From assembly GCF_016653405.1 (NCBI RefSeq), contig NZ_NHSN01000001.1, positions 84,513 to 148,512 of the forward strand: a stretch of DNA of 64,000 bases, read 5' to 3'. Below the pieces are notes generated by a model. That model was not told where the DNA came from, made no database searches, and saw nothing but the letters and a program-made list of their open reading frames with translations. This document shows, one piece after another, positions 1 through 10,516 of the stretch. The translations under genes were made by a program, and so were the position numbers. This stretch comes from Halorhodospira halophila. GTDB taxonomy: Bacteria > Pseudomonadota > Gammaproteobacteria > Nitrococcales > Halorhodospiraceae. Each line of letters opens with the position of its first letter. The stretch's first letter is position 1.

Positions 1-1117
1 CCGACAGGGCGTAGCGGGCATTCTCCTCGGCCATCTCGACCCAGCGGCGACGGTCGCCGCGCACACGATGGCGGATCGCCACCGCGCCGCCAGAGGGGGT
101 GCGCAGGGTCTCTTCGAGCAGGCGTTGCTCGCGGACCGGGCGATTGATCACGACCTCTGGGGGGGCGGCACGGCCGATGTAGTGCTGAGCCAGAAAGCTT
201 GCCAGGATATCGGTCTCGCGACTGCCTCCCGGCACGTTGGGGAAGTACGACTGGTTGCCCAGGCTGTTGCCGCCGCGAATGAAAAAAACCTGAACGCAGG
301 CCGTATCCCCCTCTGCCACGCAGGCAACCACATCCATGTCGTCGTCCCGGTCCTGCGCGACGTACTGCCGCTGCTGGATGTGCCGGAGATTGGCAATGCG
401 GTCACGCAGGCGCGCCGCCTGCTCGAACGCCAGGTTCTCCGCGGCCTCCTCCATGCGCTCGACCAGCTCGGCAATGACCTCGCCGGAGCGCCCTTCCAGG
501 AAGAGCTCCACGTCCCGCACCTCGCGGCGATAGTCTTCCTCGCTGATGTACCCGACACAGGGCGCCGTGCAGCGTCGGATCTGGTATTGCAGGCAGGGGC
601 GCGAGCGGTTCCGGAAGAACGTGTCCCGGCACTGCCGTATGGGGAAGACCTTCTGCAGATGACCGAGCGTCTCGCGCACGGCCGTGGAGTTCGGGTAAGG
701 CCCGAAGAATCGGCCCGCCCCCTTCCGGCCGCCCCGGTGGTAGCCTAGCCGCGGAAACTGTTGATGACTGGAGAGGTAGATATACGGGTACGACTTGTCG
801 TCCCGCAGCAGGACGTTATAGCGCGGCCGGTGCTCTTTGATCAGGTTGTTCTCCAGGATCAGCGCCTCGGCCTCGGTGTGCGTCACCGTGATCTGGATAT
901 CGGCAATGAGCTGGACGAGCCGCTCCGTCTTGGGCGTCTTGCGGGACGGCGTAAAGTAGCTGGAGACGCGCCGACGCAGATTGCGGGCCTTACCGACGTA
1001 AATGATGGTGCCTTCGGCGCTGAGCATGCGGTAAACGCCCGGCCGCTCCGGCAGGCTGCGGACCCGCTCGCGCAACGCCTCACGCCCGGAGATCTGCTCT
1101 GCCGAACCCTTGCTCAT
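1..1117 (-). CDS. uvrC: UvrABC excinuclease subunit C (3' end cut by window edge)
   Basis: Dual-incision nuclease of nucleotide excision repair, acting with UvrB on damaged DNA. The visible 372 residues start with a GIY-YIG domain (residues ~25-105, with GVY at 27-29, YVG at 40-42 and the LLRDDKSYPYI segment at 103-113), then the Cys-rich region QCRD...RPCLQYQ...RRCTAPC (162-187) and a UVR motif helix (~200-238). The EndoV/RNase H-like half and the HhH motifs lie beyond position 1. The ATG at 1115-1117 is chosen because the GIY-YIG domain begins soon after it; the ATG ten bases upstream is in another frame. It lies 221 bases downstream of a GacA/UvrY regulator, the usual uvrY-uvrC pairing, though here the genes do not overlap. 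Confidence 0.95.
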   Translation of the reverse strand, partial: MSKGSAEQISGREALRERVRSLPERPGVYRMLSAEGTIIYVGKARNLRRRVSSYFTPSRKTPKTERLVQLIADIQITVTHTEAEALILENNLIKEHRPRYNVLLRDDKSYPYIYLSSHQQFPRLGYHRGGRKGAGRFFGPYPNSTAVRETLGHLQKVFPIRQCRDTFFRNRSRPCLQYQIRRCTAPCVGYISEEDYRREVRDVELFLEGRSGEVIAELVERMEEAAENLAFEQAARLRDRIANLRHIQQRQYVAQDRDDDMDVVACVAEGDTACVQVFFIRGGNSLGNQSYFPNVPGGSRETDILASFLAQHYIGRAAPPEVVINRPVREQRLLEETLRTPSGGAVAIRHRVRGDRRRWVEMAEENARYALS

Positions 1118-1338
1118 CCCGTTCCATGCCCTGCCCTGCTGTTGAGCCGGTCTGACCGCCTGCCGTCGCCCCCCGGAAACCCGGTTCTGGAGAGTCCGGG
1201 TGTTGTACCCGCTCCTTCAGCCACTGTCCACCGGAGCGGAACACAGTCGGAGTCATGGCGGCCGCGCCGGCACCAGGCGCGCGGGCAACAGCCGCGGCCC
1301 GTGACACCCCCGACCGCCACCCGCAGGCGAGGAAACGC
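1118..1338. other. Intergenic gap between response regulator and uvrC
   Basis: 221 bases without a convincing gene. Overlapping short reading frames on both strands show no recognisable domain or good ribosome-binding site, and no tRNA cloverleaf could be folded by eye. It is longer than the usual uvrY-uvrC spacing, so uvrC may have its own promoter here, but no good -10/-35 pair was seen. Confidence 0.4.
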
Positions 1339-1989
1339 TCAGGACTCGGGGGGCTTGGAGTCAAGCAGACCGTAGTCGAGGGCAACCCGCGTCAACTGGG
1401 CATCGTTACGCACGCCCAGCCGTTCGTAGAGACGACCGCGGTAGGTGCTCACGGTCTTGGGGCTCAGGCACAGCTCCTTGGCGATGCTGGTCCCCCGCTG
1501 TCCGTTGAGGATGCGCATCAGCACCTCGAACTCGCGGGAAGTCAGACCATCGAACGGGCTCTCGCCGGTGCCGTCCAGGCTGACCAGGGCCACGTGCCGG
1601 GCGACCTCCGAACAGATATAACGGCGTCCGAGGTAGACCGAGCGGATAGCCTCGATCAACTCTTCCCGGTCCGCCCCCTTGTGCACATATCCCCTGGCGC
1701 CCGCCCGCAGCGCGTGGGCCGGATAGGGCCCCGAGTCATAAATGGTGACCGCGATCACGCCGACCTTCGGGTGGCTACGGGACAAGCGCCGTGTGGCCTC
1801 GATCCCCCCCATGCCTGGCATCTGAAGATCCATGAGAACCACATCGGGCTCATGCTCGCGCACTGCAGACAGGGCCTGCTCGCCGTTCTGTACCTGCTCA
1901 ACGATCTGGAGGTCCGGGATATCCCGGAGCATTCCCTCGATGGCCTGCCGGACCAGGCGGTGATCGTCTGCCAGAACAATGCGAATCAT
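1339..1989 (-). CDS. gacA: GacA/UvrY-family response regulator
   Basis: Two-component response regulator of the NarL/FixJ class, the probable partner of a BarA/GacS kinase; in relatives it activates the Csr/Rsm small RNAs. The 216-residue protein has an N-terminal receiver domain with the acidic pair D8-D9, phospho-acceptor D54 (VVLMDLQMPG) and K104, and a C-terminal LuxR helix-turn-helix (~148-205, LTSREFEVL then SPKTVSTYRGRLYERLG). The ATG at 1989 is preferred over one 21 codons upstream because the receiver starts directly with MIRIVLADDH and a GAGGTGG ribosome site precedes it. Adjacency to uvrC supports the GacA/UvrY assignment over other NarL-type regulators. Confidence 0.9.
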   Translation of the reverse strand: MIRIVLADDHRLVRQAIEGMLRDIPDLQIVEQVQNGEQALSAVREHEPDVVLMDLQMPGMGGIEATRRLSRSHPKVGVIAVTIYDSGPYPAHALRAGARGYVHKGADREELIEAIRSVYLGRRYICSEVARHVALVSLDGTGESPFDGLTSREFEVLMRILNGQRGTSIAKELCLSPKTVSTYRGRLYERLGVRNDAQLTRVALDYGLLDSKPPES

Positions 1990-2023
1990 CCACCCACCTC
2001 GAAACCGCTCGGGATACTCGGCT

Positions 2024-2052
2024 ATTCTGTAGAGCGTGTTACATTCGGGCAA
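2024..2052 (-). promoter_or_regulatory. Candidate sigma-70 promoter for gacA
   Basis: On the minus strand a TTGCCC -35 (2047-2052) and a CAGAAT -10 (2024-2029) are separated by exactly 17 bases, in the short divergent region between gacA and the RibD_C reductase gene. Both hexamers match consensus at four of six positions, so this is only a moderate candidate. Confidence 0.35.
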
Positions 2053-2078
2053 CCCAAACTGATCAGGCCGTCACCTGC

Positions 2079-2921
2079 ATGGACCCTACCCTACATCCCC
2101 GGCTTCAGCGATTGTATCCTTTGGAATCAACAGGTTCCGTCGACCTCGAAGGCCTCTACCTCGACACCCCTCTCCCGGAGGGGAGCGGCAATACGCCATG
2201 GGTCTACGCCAACTTTGTCACCAGCCTGGACGGGCGCATCAGCCTTGATGTCGGCCCCGGTTGCCGCGTGCCAGATACGGTGGCTAATGCCCGTGACTGG
2301 CGACTCTTCCAGGAGCTCGCCGCGCGAGCGGACTGCCTGATCACCAGCGGGCGTTACCTGCGGGAACTCGAGGGGGGCTTTGCCCAGGATATCCTTCCGG
2401 TGGGCCCGGCATTCAACGACCTGCAGCAGTGGCGGCGGGATCACGGGATGCAGCTGCAACCGGATGTGGCGGTTGTTTCCGGTTCAGCGGATTTTCGGAT
2501 CCCGTCCCTGCTGCGCGAGCAGGGGCGACGGATCTGGCTGTTCGTCCCGGAAGATACAGCAGCGGAACGGCTGCAGTGTCATCGTGAGGTGGGAGCCGAG
2601 GTGGCGGCCCGGTTCCCCGGCGGGCGAGTGACGGGTCAGCAGGTGCGCGAGACGCTCGGCGCACTTGGGTATGCCCGGGTGTATTCGGTCGCCGGTCCTC
2701 AAGTAGCACATACTCTGGTCTCGGACGGGAGCCTCGATACACTCTTCAAAACCGTCCGCCACCGGATCATCGGCGGCAAGCCAGGTGCGTTCGAGACCAT
2801 CATCGAAGGTGCAGGCCTTGAGCGCCCGGCCGACTTCCTGTTGCGCTGGATCTACCTCGACCCCGGTACCGCCCCGGGCGAGGAACAGCAACTGATGCGC
2901 CTGGACCGGGTCCGGGGGTAG
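2079..2921 (+). CDS. RibD C-terminal-domain family reductase
   Basis: A 280-residue stand-alone member of the RibD_C/dihydrofolate-reductase-like fold. The opening strand WVYANFVTSLDGRIS and the later segments CLITSGRYLREL, YARVYSVAGPQVAHTLVSDG and RHRIIGGKPG follow the pyrimidine-reductase layout. In riboflavin biosynthesis this fold reduces the ribosylamino side chain with NAD(P)H, but this protein has no N-terminal deaminase domain and no rib neighbour, so its substrate is uncertain. It is transcribed divergently from gacA (89-base gap) and convergently with fumC. The start is the only ATG ahead of the conserved domain; its ribosome-binding site is weak. Confidence 0.75.
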   Translation: MDPTLHPRLQRLYPLESTGSVDLEGLYLDTPLPEGSGNTPWVYANFVTSLDGRISLDVGPGCRVPDTVANARDWRLFQELAARADCLITSGRYLRELEGGFAQDILPVGPAFNDLQQWRRDHGMQLQPDVAVVSGSADFRIPSLLREQGRRIWLFVPEDTAAERLQCHREVGAEVAARFPGGRVTGQQVRETLGALGYARVYSVAGPQVAHTLVSDGSLDTLFKTVRHRIIGGKPGAFETIIEGAGLERPADFLLRWIYLDPGTAPGEEQQLMRLDRVRG

Positions 2922-2955
2922 ACCGATCCAGGCGCCGGGCATCCCGGCCGGGCGG

Positions 2956-4353
2956 TTACTGTCCCTGGCCCGGGATGCCGCCGCGTGCCAGCTCCCGAGG
3001 GTCCAGCAGGCGCTGCAACTCTGCCTCCGAGAGGTCGGTCATCTCGCGGGCCACCTCGATCACCGGCCGCCCCTCCCGATACGCCTGCTTGGCGATCTCG
3101 GCGCCCTTCTCGTAACCGATCACGGCGTTCAGGGCCGTCACAAGAATCGGGTTGCGGTCCAGAGCGGCGCGCAGGTTGTCCTCGTTAACGGTAAACCCGG
3201 CAATGGCGTCCTGCCCGAGGACCGTCGACGCGTTGGCGAGAAGATCGATGCTCTGCAGCACGTTGTAGCCGATCACGGGCAGCATGACATTAAGCTGGAA
3301 GTTCCCGGACTGGCCCGCCACCGAGACGGTGGTGTCGTTACCCATGACCTGTGCCGCGACCATAGCCACCGACTCCGGGATGACCGGATTGACCTTGCCG
3401 GGCATGATGCTCGATCCGGGCTGCAGGGCCGGGAGGCTGATTTCGCCCAGCCCCGCCAACGGGCCGCTGTTCATCCAGCGCAGGTCATTGGCGATCTTCA
3501 TCAAAGAGACCGCCACGGTGCGCAATTGTCCGGATAGCTCCACCGCGGCATCCTGGCTCGACAGGGCCTCGAAGCGGTTCGGCGCCGGGGCGAAGGGTAC
3601 GCCGCTGGCTTCGGCAAGCCGCCGACAGACCTGCTCACCCAGCTCTGCCGGGGCGTTGATGCCGGTGCCCACGGCGGTGCCCCCCTGGGCCAGGGCGTGC
3701 AGCCTCGGCAGGCCAGCCTCGATGCGGCTGACCCCGTTGCGGATCTGCGCGGCCCAGCCCGAGAGCTCCTGCCCCAGGGTCACCGGCATGGCATCCATCA
3801 GGTGAGTCCGACCGGTGGTGGTGACATCCTCAAACTCGGTGGCGCGCTGCTCGATGGTGTCCGCCAGTCGGCGCAGTGCCGGCAGCAGCCGATCGTGAAC
3901 CTCGAGGGCGGCGCTGACGTGGATTGCCGTCGGGATGACGTCGTTGGAACTCTGCCCCATGTTGACGTGATCGTTGGGGTGGACGGGGCAGCCCGCCCGG
4001 TCACTGGCCAGCCGGGCGATGACCTCGTTGGCGTTCATGTTGCTCGAGGTGCCCGAGCCGGTCTGGAAGACGTCGATGGGGAAATGGTCGTCGTACTCGC
4101 CCCTTGCGACGGCCTCGGCCGCCTCCGCAATGGCTTCGGCGACGGTCGGATCGAGGCCGGAGAGGTCGCGGTTGGCTCGCGCGCAGGCCGCCTTGATCAG
4201 CCCCAGCGCCTGGATGAAGGGCCGCGGCATGGGCTGCCCGCTGATCGGGAAGTTCTGCACCGCACGCTGCGTCTGCGCGCCGTACAGGGCGTCCGACGGG
4301 ACCTGGAGTTCACCCATGCTGTCGCGTTCGATCCGGTAACCGTCTTGAGTCAT
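2956..4353 (-). CDS. fumC: Fumarate hydratase, class II
   Basis: Homotetrameric, oxygen-stable fumarase interconverting fumarate and malate in the TCA cycle. The 465-residue length is typical. It carries the superfamily signature GSSIMPGKVNP, the TGSGTSSNMNANEV segment and the TTTGRTHLMDAMPVTLGQE catalytic-histidine region. The frame extends 44 codons further upstream, but the ATG at 4353 is chosen because family homology starts there (MTQDGYRIERDSMGE) and AGGAG precedes it. It diverges from purB across about 107 bases; both are members of the same lyase superfamily. Confidence 0.95.
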   Translation of the reverse strand: MTQDGYRIERDSMGELQVPSDALYGAQTQRAVQNFPISGQPMPRPFIQALGLIKAACARANRDLSGLDPTVAEAIAEAAEAVARGEYDDHFPIDVFQTGSGTSSNMNANEVIARLASDRAGCPVHPNDHVNMGQSSNDVIPTAIHVSAALEVHDRLLPALRRLADTIEQRATEFEDVTTTGRTHLMDAMPVTLGQELSGWAAQIRNGVSRIEAGLPRLHALAQGGTAVGTGINAPAELGEQVCRRLAEASGVPFAPAPNRFEALSSQDAAVELSGQLRTVAVSLMKIANDLRWMNSGPLAGLGEISLPALQPGSSIMPGKVNPVIPESVAMVAAQVMGNDTTVSVAGQSGNFQLNVMLPVIGYNVLQSIDLLANASTVLGQDAIAGFTVNEDNLRAALDRNPILVTALNAVIGYEKGAEIAKQAYREGRPVIEVAREMTDLSEAELQRLLDPRELARGGIPGQGQ

Positions 4354-4355
4354 AG

Positions 4356-5828
<1,473 letters not shown>

Positions 5829-5854
5829 CCGCTCGCCGCCTCTGCGCCGGGTGC

Positions 5855-5875
5855 GCCGGGCCCTTGCGGCCCGGC
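5855..5875. terminator. GC-rich hairpin between purB and nudF
   Basis: A perfect 8-bp stem, GCCGGGCC (5855-5862) pairing with GGCCCGGC (5868-5875) around a five-base loop, lies between the convergent ends of purB and nudF. There is no T-run on either side, so it may act as a bidirectional attenuating or RNA-stabilising hairpin rather than a canonical intrinsic terminator. Confidence 0.4.
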
Positions 5876-5910
5876 CCCGGGTGGGCCCGGTGACGTTGCT
5901 GCTCCGGGCG

Positions 5911-6552
5911 CTAGTCGGGATCCTCAGCGGACCAGAGATGGTCCGACCAGGCCCCCTCGGTCCACTCCTCGCGCAGACGACGGCGGTTGAGAGCCAGCCA
6001 CTGTAGCGCAATCACCGGCATGGCGGCCCGATAATGGCCCTCTGCCACCTGTCCGATGGCCTCGTCGGCCGGGAGCACATGGGTCCAGATATCCTCGTGC
6101 TCCTCGTCGAGCCCGTGGACACCGCCGGCTTCACTGGTATCGCAGCGGGCACAGTAAAGCACGACCCGCTCCGTGCTGCCGCCGGGGCTGGGCAGGTAGT
6201 CCGCAATCGGGCGCAGGTCCTCAATGACCACGTTGGCCTCTTCCCGCGCCTCGCGGATGGCCACTGTGCGCGGATCTTCCCCAGGTTCCGCGATGCCGGC
6301 GATGGTCTCGGTGATCCAGGCGCCGCGATTGTCGTCGATGGCCCCGACCCGGAACTGCTCGACCAGGATGACCTCGTCGCGCTCGGGATCATAAGGCAGG
6401 ACGCCAACGGCCAAGCCACGGACCAGACACTCCCGCGTCAACTCGGGCGTCATGCCGCCCTCAAACCTGGCGTGACGCAGACGGATCCGGTCCAAACGGA
6501 GGAACCCCTCATGGCAGGGGTCACGACCGAGGATCTCGAAACGGTGGGCCAT
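5911..6552 (-). CDS. nudF: ADP-ribose pyrophosphatase (Nudix hydrolase)
   Basis: Nudix hydrolase predicted to split ADP-ribose into AMP and ribose-5-phosphate. The 213-residue protein has the NudF/TrgB layout: a beta-rich N-terminus, the VEQFRVG strand, and a Nudix box running from G86 through E92 to the catalytic REAREE (100-105). The usual glycine after REUxEEx is asparagine here (N107), a departure from the GX5EX7REUXEEXGU consensus. A GAGGGAG site about eight bases upstream supports the ATG at 6552. It lies 17 bases downstream of rlmD on the same strand and is probably cotranscribed with it. Confidence 0.88.
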   Translation of the reverse strand: MAHRFEILGRDPCHEGFLRLDRIRLRHARFEGGMTPELTRECLVRGLAVGVLPYDPERDEVILVEQFRVGAIDDNRGAWITETIAGIAEPGEDPRTVAIREAREEANVVIEDLRPIADYLPSPGGSTERVVLYCARCDTSEAGGVHGLDEEHEDIWTHVLPADEAIGQVAEGHYRAAMPVIALQWLALNRRRLREEWTEGAWSDHLWSAEDPD

Positions 6553-6569
6553 TCCTTTACTCCCTCGAT

Positions 6570-7892
6570 TCAGTCACGGTCGAAAACCGCGAAGCTCTCG
6601 ACATGGGCGGTGTGCGGGAACATGTCCATAATACCCGCCGCCTTCAGCCGGAAGCCGTGCTCGGCGACAAGGATCCCGGCATCGCGGGCCAACGTTGCGG
6701 GGCCACAGGAGCAATAGACCACCCGGCTAGCGCCTGTGCCGGCAACCGCGGGAAGAACCTCCTGGGCACCAGAGCGTGGCGGGTCCAGCAGGACGGCGTC
6801 ATAGTGTCCCGCCGCCTGTCGGGTGCCCTCCTCGCTGGCGAGATCGGCCACGGCGAAGGAGGCGTCCAGGCCGTTGGTGGCCGCATTCTCCTCGGCGCGG
6901 CGGACCAGTCCCGCCTCGCCCTCGATGCCGGTCACCGCGGCCCCTTCTCGCGCCAACGGCAGCGTGAAGTTGCCCACCCCGCAGAACAGGTCGAGGATGC
7001 GTCTGCCCGGCCGCGGCTGCAGCCATTCCAGAGCCTGCTCGACCATGGCCACGTTGATGGGGGCATTGACCTGCGTGAAGTCCGTGGGTAAGAACGCCAC
7101 TTCGACATCGTAGGGCGGCAGGGCGTAGCTTAGGTCCAGCGCCGACTGCGGCGCCACCGGCGTCACCGTGGATTCATCCCCCGGCTGACGGAGGATGGCC
7201 AGGCCGGTGGCTGCGGCAAACTCACTCAGCCGATCCAGATCGCTGTCTGTGAGCGGCGCCAGGTGGCGCAGCACCAGCGCCGCGCGCGCGTCCCCGCAGG
7301 CTACCTCGATCTGGGGAATGCGGTCCGGGATCGACAGGGAGCCGACCAGACTGGCCAGGTCCTGCATGCGCTCACCCACCCGCGGGTCGAGCACCGGACA
7401 ACTGTCCACCGGCGCCACGAGCGGGCTGTGCTTCTCGCGGAAGCCGACTAGCACCCCACCCTTCTTAGGCACGTGCTTGACGGCTAGCCTCGCCTTGCGC
7501 CGGTACCCCCAGACCGGCCCGGTCAGCGGTGCCAGACGCTGCTCCGGTTCGACACCACCGATGCGCTGTAGCTGCTCGAGCAGGACCCGTTCCTTGTGGG
7601 CGATCTGCGCCTCCGGGGGAAGATGCTGCAGCGCGCACCCGCCGCAGGTGCCGAAATGGTCACAATGCGGTGCGATCCGCTCGGCCGCCGGCTCGAGAAT
7701 CTCGATCGCCGTCGCCTCGGCCCGTTGACGGCGCAGCTTGGTATACCGGTAGCGAACCCGCTCGCCCGGCAGGGCGAAATCGACGAAAACCGGCCGCCCC
7801 TGGGCATCGTGGGTGATCCCGCGCCCCTCGTGGGCCATGCCCTCGATACGGGCCTCCACCGGCTCGCGGGACATACGCCGTTTACGCCCCAC
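6570..7892 (-). CDS. rlmD: 23S rRNA (uracil-C5)-methyltransferase RlmD
   Basis: SAM-dependent methyltransferase making 5-methyluridine in 23S rRNA (U1939 in E. coli). The 440 residues comprise an N-terminal TRAM domain (~8-65), a [4Fe-4S] domain with C77, C83, C86 and C165, and a Rossmann methyltransferase domain with LDLFCGVGNFTLPLA, LLDPPRSGA and the nucleophile motif YCSCGPATLARD. The start is GTG at 7892, supported by GGAGG six bases upstream; it overlaps the end of the exonuclease gene by 11 bases, indicating translational coupling. An in-frame ATG six codons later is the alternative. Confidence 0.93.
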   Translation of the reverse strand: MGRKRRMSREPVEARIEGMAHEGRGITHDAQGRPVFVDFALPGERVRYRYTKLRRQRAEATAIEILEPAAERIAPHCDHFGTCGGCALQHLPPEAQIAHKERVLLEQLQRIGGVEPEQRLAPLTGPVWGYRRKARLAVKHVPKKGGVLVGFREKHSPLVAPVDSCPVLDPRVGERMQDLASLVGSLSIPDRIPQIEVACGDARAALVLRHLAPLTDSDLDRLSEFAAATGLAILRQPGDESTVTPVAPQSALDLSYALPPYDVEVAFLPTDFTQVNAPINVAMVEQALEWLQPRPGRRILDLFCGVGNFTLPLAREGAAVTGIEGEAGLVRRAEENAATNGLDASFAVADLASEEGTRQAAGHYDAVLLDPPRSGAQEVLPAVAGTGASRVVYCSCGPATLARDAGILVAEHGFRLKAAGIMDMFPHTAHVESFAVFDRD

Positions 7893-8655
7893 GCCAGGCC
7901 TCCAGGAAGCTGCTCAGGTGGGGACGATCGGTGGCTTCCAACGCCGCAGCCACCCGGTCGGTCTCGCGCTGGTAGTCTTCGCGGTCCAGGGCGCCGCGGA
8001 AGTACTGGAAGCGCAGGTATAGCAAATAGGTATTGAGCACGTCGGTCTCGCAGTAGTTGCGCACCGCCTCGATCTCGCCCCGGGCGACGGCATCGGCTAC
8101 CGCGCCGCCGGTCATGCCCATCTTGCCGGGCAGACCGCAGAGCGTGGCCACCTCGTCCAGCGGTGCGGCACCCCGCATCTGGAACGAGGAGAGGACGTCC
8201 ATCAGATCGAGGTGGCGATCATGATAGCGGTTGAGGTAGTTGTTGAAACGGAAGGCTCGATCGTTGTCGCCCGTCTCCCAGTAACGCGGCGCACTGACCC
8301 CATTGATCAGAGCGCGATGGTGCAGCACGGGGATATCGAAGCCATTGCCGTTCCAGGAGACCAGATTGGGCACATAGCGATCGAGTCCCTCGAAGAAGCG
8401 TTCGAGGAGTATCTGCTCGCCATCCTCCGGGGTGCCCAGTGACCAGACGCGAAAACGGCCCTCGACCAGACCGGCCAGCGAAATGGCCACCACCCGGTGC
8501 AGGTGCAGTCGCGGGAACTCGTTTCCAGTCTCCTGGCGGCGTCGCGCCGCCATGGCCCGGGAGACATCCGTGTCCTCGAGGCCGTCCAGACCGTAGACGA
8601 CCCGGCCGCCGGCCAGGTCGGGAACGGTCTCGATATCAAAGGCGAGCACGTTCAT
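7882..8655 (-). CDS. Predicted 3'-5' exonuclease, DEDDy type (PolB-exonuclease-like)
   Basis: 257-residue protein of the family related to the proofreading exonuclease domain of DNA polymerase B (DNA_pol_B_exo2 type). The catalytic acidic residues are visible: D7 and E9 in FDIETVP, D107 in WNGNGFDIP, and Y201/D205 in YCETD, so it should be an active two-metal nuclease. No polymerase domain is attached. The biological substrate is not established for this family. It lies 18 bases downstream of acpS, and its last codons overlap the start of rlmD. Confidence 0.85.
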   Translation of the reverse strand: MNVLAFDIETVPDLAGGRVVYGLDGLEDTDVSRAMAARRRQETGNEFPRLHLHRVVAISLAGLVEGRFRVWSLGTPEDGEQILLERFFEGLDRYVPNLVSWNGNGFDIPVLHHRALINGVSAPRYWETGDNDRAFRFNNYLNRYHDRHLDLMDVLSSFQMRGAAPLDEVATLCGLPGKMGMTGGAVADAVARGEIEAVRNYCETDVLNTYLLYLRFQYFRGALDREDYQRETDRVAAALEATDRPHLSSFLEAWRGA

Positions 8656-8673
8656 CGTTTCTCTCCCTGTCGA

Positions 8674-9054
8674 TCAGCCGGTTACGAGGACCACGAAGGC
8701 AACGGCGTACTCCCGCTCGTCGCTGAGGCTCAGGGCTGCCTCATTCACCCGCAGGGCTGCGGCCCGCTCGGCGGCGGCGCCGTGGAAGCGCAGCGAGGGC
8801 TTGCCCCGGGCATCGTGGACCACCTCAAGATCGCGCAGCGTCACCCCATCGCTCAGCCCGGTGCCCAGGGCCTTGGAGGCAGCCTCCTTGGCAGCGAATC
8901 GGCGCGCCAGGAACGCCGCGGTACCGCCGGACTCTTGGAAGCCTTGCAGTTCGCCCGGCGCCAGAACACGCCGGGCGAGTCGCTCACCGTGGCGCTCCAG
9001 TGCACGCTCCAGTCGCACCACGGCCACAATGTCCGTACCAATGCCGGCAATCAT
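8674..9054 (-). CDS. acpS: Holo-[acyl-carrier-protein] synthase
   Basis: Transfers 4'-phosphopantetheine from CoA to acyl carrier protein. The 126-residue length is typical. The N-terminal GIGTDIVAV carries the metal-binding aspartate and [14 protein letters not shown] holds the second metal ligand; the trimer-type C-terminal strand ([11 protein letters not shown]) is present. The start ATG overlaps the pdxJ stop codon (ATGA), as in the conserved pdxJ-acpS pair. Confidence 0.95.
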   Translation of the reverse strand: MIAGIGTDIVAVVRLERALERHGERLARRVLAPGELQGFQESGGTAAFLARRFAAKEAASKALGTGLSDGVTLRDLEVVHDARGKPSLRFHGAAAERAAALRVNEAALSLSDEREYAVAFVVLVTG

Positions 9055-9788
9055 GCCGCCGCCGACCGCATGAGCCGCTTCATCTCCGCCACGGCCGGCG
9101 CCAGCCCCTCGAAGACCGCGCGGGCGACAATGGCATGGCCGATGTTCAGTTCGGCCATGGCCGGGAGTGCCGCTACCGGCTCCACGTTATGGTAGTGCAG
9201 ACCATGCCCGGCATTGACCTGCAGTCCGGCATCACGGGCCCGTAACGCCGCCGTCCGCAGGCGCTCGAGTTCGCGGCCCTGCGTAGCGGCATCCGGGGCA
9301 TCGGCGTAAGCACCGGTGTGGAGTTCGATCACCGGGGCCCCGGCGGTCGCCGCGGCATCGATCTGGGCCGGATCGGGGTCGATGAACAGCGACACCCGGA
9401 TGCCGGCCTCGCCCAGGCTGCGGCAAGCCTGCTCCAGGCGCTGCACATCCCCGGCAACGTCGAGGCCACCCTCGGTGGTCAACTCGGCGCGCCGTTCCGG
9501 CACCAGGCAGCAATCCGCCGGACCCAGCCGCGAGGCGATCCCGATCATCTCGTCGGTAACCGCCATTTCCAGGTTGACCCGGGTCTGCGTATGCCGCTGC
9601 AGCTCCTCCACGTCACGGTCCTGAATGTGCCGGCGATCCTCGCGCAGGTGGACCGTGATCGCATCCGCCCCTCCGCGCTCGGCCTCCGCCGCGGCGTGAA
9701 GGATGTCAGGGTAGCGTGTGCCGCGCGCCTGACGCAGCGTAGCCACATGATCGATATTGACACCGAGTTGAATTTGCCCCGTGGACAT
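9051..9788 (-). CDS. pdxJ: Pyridoxine 5'-phosphate synthase
   Basis: Condenses 1-deoxyxylulose-5-phosphate with 3-amino-2-oxopropyl phosphate, the final ring-closing step of DXP-dependent vitamin B6 synthesis. TIM-barrel protein of 245 residues starting with the conserved [17 protein letters not shown] and including [14 protein letters not shown] and GHGLHYHNV. The ATG at 9788 is favoured over an upstream start by a GGGAGA site and by family homology. It lies 23 bases downstream of recO and overlaps acpS by four bases. Confidence 0.96.
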   Translation of the reverse strand: MSTGQIQLGVNIDHVATLRQARGTRYPDILHAAAEAERGGADAITVHLREDRRHIQDRDVEELQRHTQTRVNLEMAVTDEMIGIASRLGPADCCLVPERRAELTTEGGLDVAGDVQRLEQACRSLGEAGIRVSLFIDPDPAQIDAAATAGAPVIELHTGAYADAPDAATQGRELERLRTAALRARDAGLQVNAGHGLHYHNVEPVAALPAMAELNIGHAIVARAVFEGLAPAVAEMKRLMRSAAA

Positions 9789-9811
9789 AGGTCTCCCAGA
9801 AAGCCGTCCCA

Positions 9812-10516
9812 TCAACCGCGCAGCGATCGGAACATCTCGCGACTGCGCAACCGGCGCCCACCCAGATGTCGATGGAGCACCGCCCGCATCAGCCGCCGCG
9901 CCTCGCTGCGCACCGGTTCTTGCGACAAACCCTGCCCCTCCGTGGCTGCCAGTGCCAGCAGTGTAGCCCCCCGGACCTCCACGCCGCCCTCGCCCGTGCC
10001 CGCAGGCTCAGCGCCCCGCTCCGGGGTGTAGCGGTAGGCGGACTGCGGCACAACCGGCCGGCCGAGGACGTCCGTTTCCAGCTCCATGCCGTAGCCGCTC
10101 TCCTCCAGGAGCGCGAGCTCGAAGCGCCGCAGTGCGGGCTCCGCATCATCCCCAGCCAGACAATCGACGGCGATAGCGTAACGCTCCCAGGTCAGCGGGT
10201 GCGGGTCCTCCCGCCGGGTCAACGCCAGCAGGAGCTCAGCCATGTAAAACCCACACGCCAGCGCCCCACCACGCAACGCATAGCCGCGTCCGGCTTGCTC
10301 GACTTCGGTCAGGGTCTTGAGGTCGCCGCGGCCTTTCCAGACGACCTGAAGCGGGATAAAAGGCTCAAGCTGCCCGCTCCACCCCCGTCGCCGCACCCCG
10401 TTGGCAACTGCACCGATACGCCCGTGCTCGCGGCTGAACAGTTCGACCAGGGTGCTGCTCTCGCGGAAGGCTCGCCGATGAAGCACCCAGGCCGGCTGCC
10501 CCTGCGCGGTATCCAT
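9812..10516 (-). CDS. recO: DNA repair protein RecO
   Basis: Recombination mediator that with RecR loads RecA onto SSB-coated DNA and anneals strands. The 234-residue protein has the N-terminal OB fold ([26 protein letters not shown] spans residues ~7-32) followed by a helical domain. No CxxC zinc motif is present, as in many gammaproteobacterial RecO proteins. Its ATG abuts the era stop codon directly with no spacing, so the genes are translationally coupled in the conserved era-recO-pdxJ order. Confidence 0.9.
   Translation of the reverse strand: MDTAQGQPAWVLHRRAFRESSTLVELFSREHGRIGAVANGVRRRGWSGQLEPFIPLQVVWKGRGDLKTLTEVEQAGRGYALRGGALACGFYMAELLLALTRREDPHPLTWERYAIAVDCLAGDDAEPALRRFELALLEESGYGMELETDVLGRPVVPQSAYRYTPERGAEPAGTGEGGVEVRGATLLALAATEGQGLSQEPVRSEARRLMRAVLHRHLGGRRLRSREMFRSLRG

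Noticed and set aside
1118..1338. Possible tRNA or small gene between gacA and uvrC
   Set aside because: No cloverleaf or TTC-arm pattern could be assembled, and the short frames lack support.
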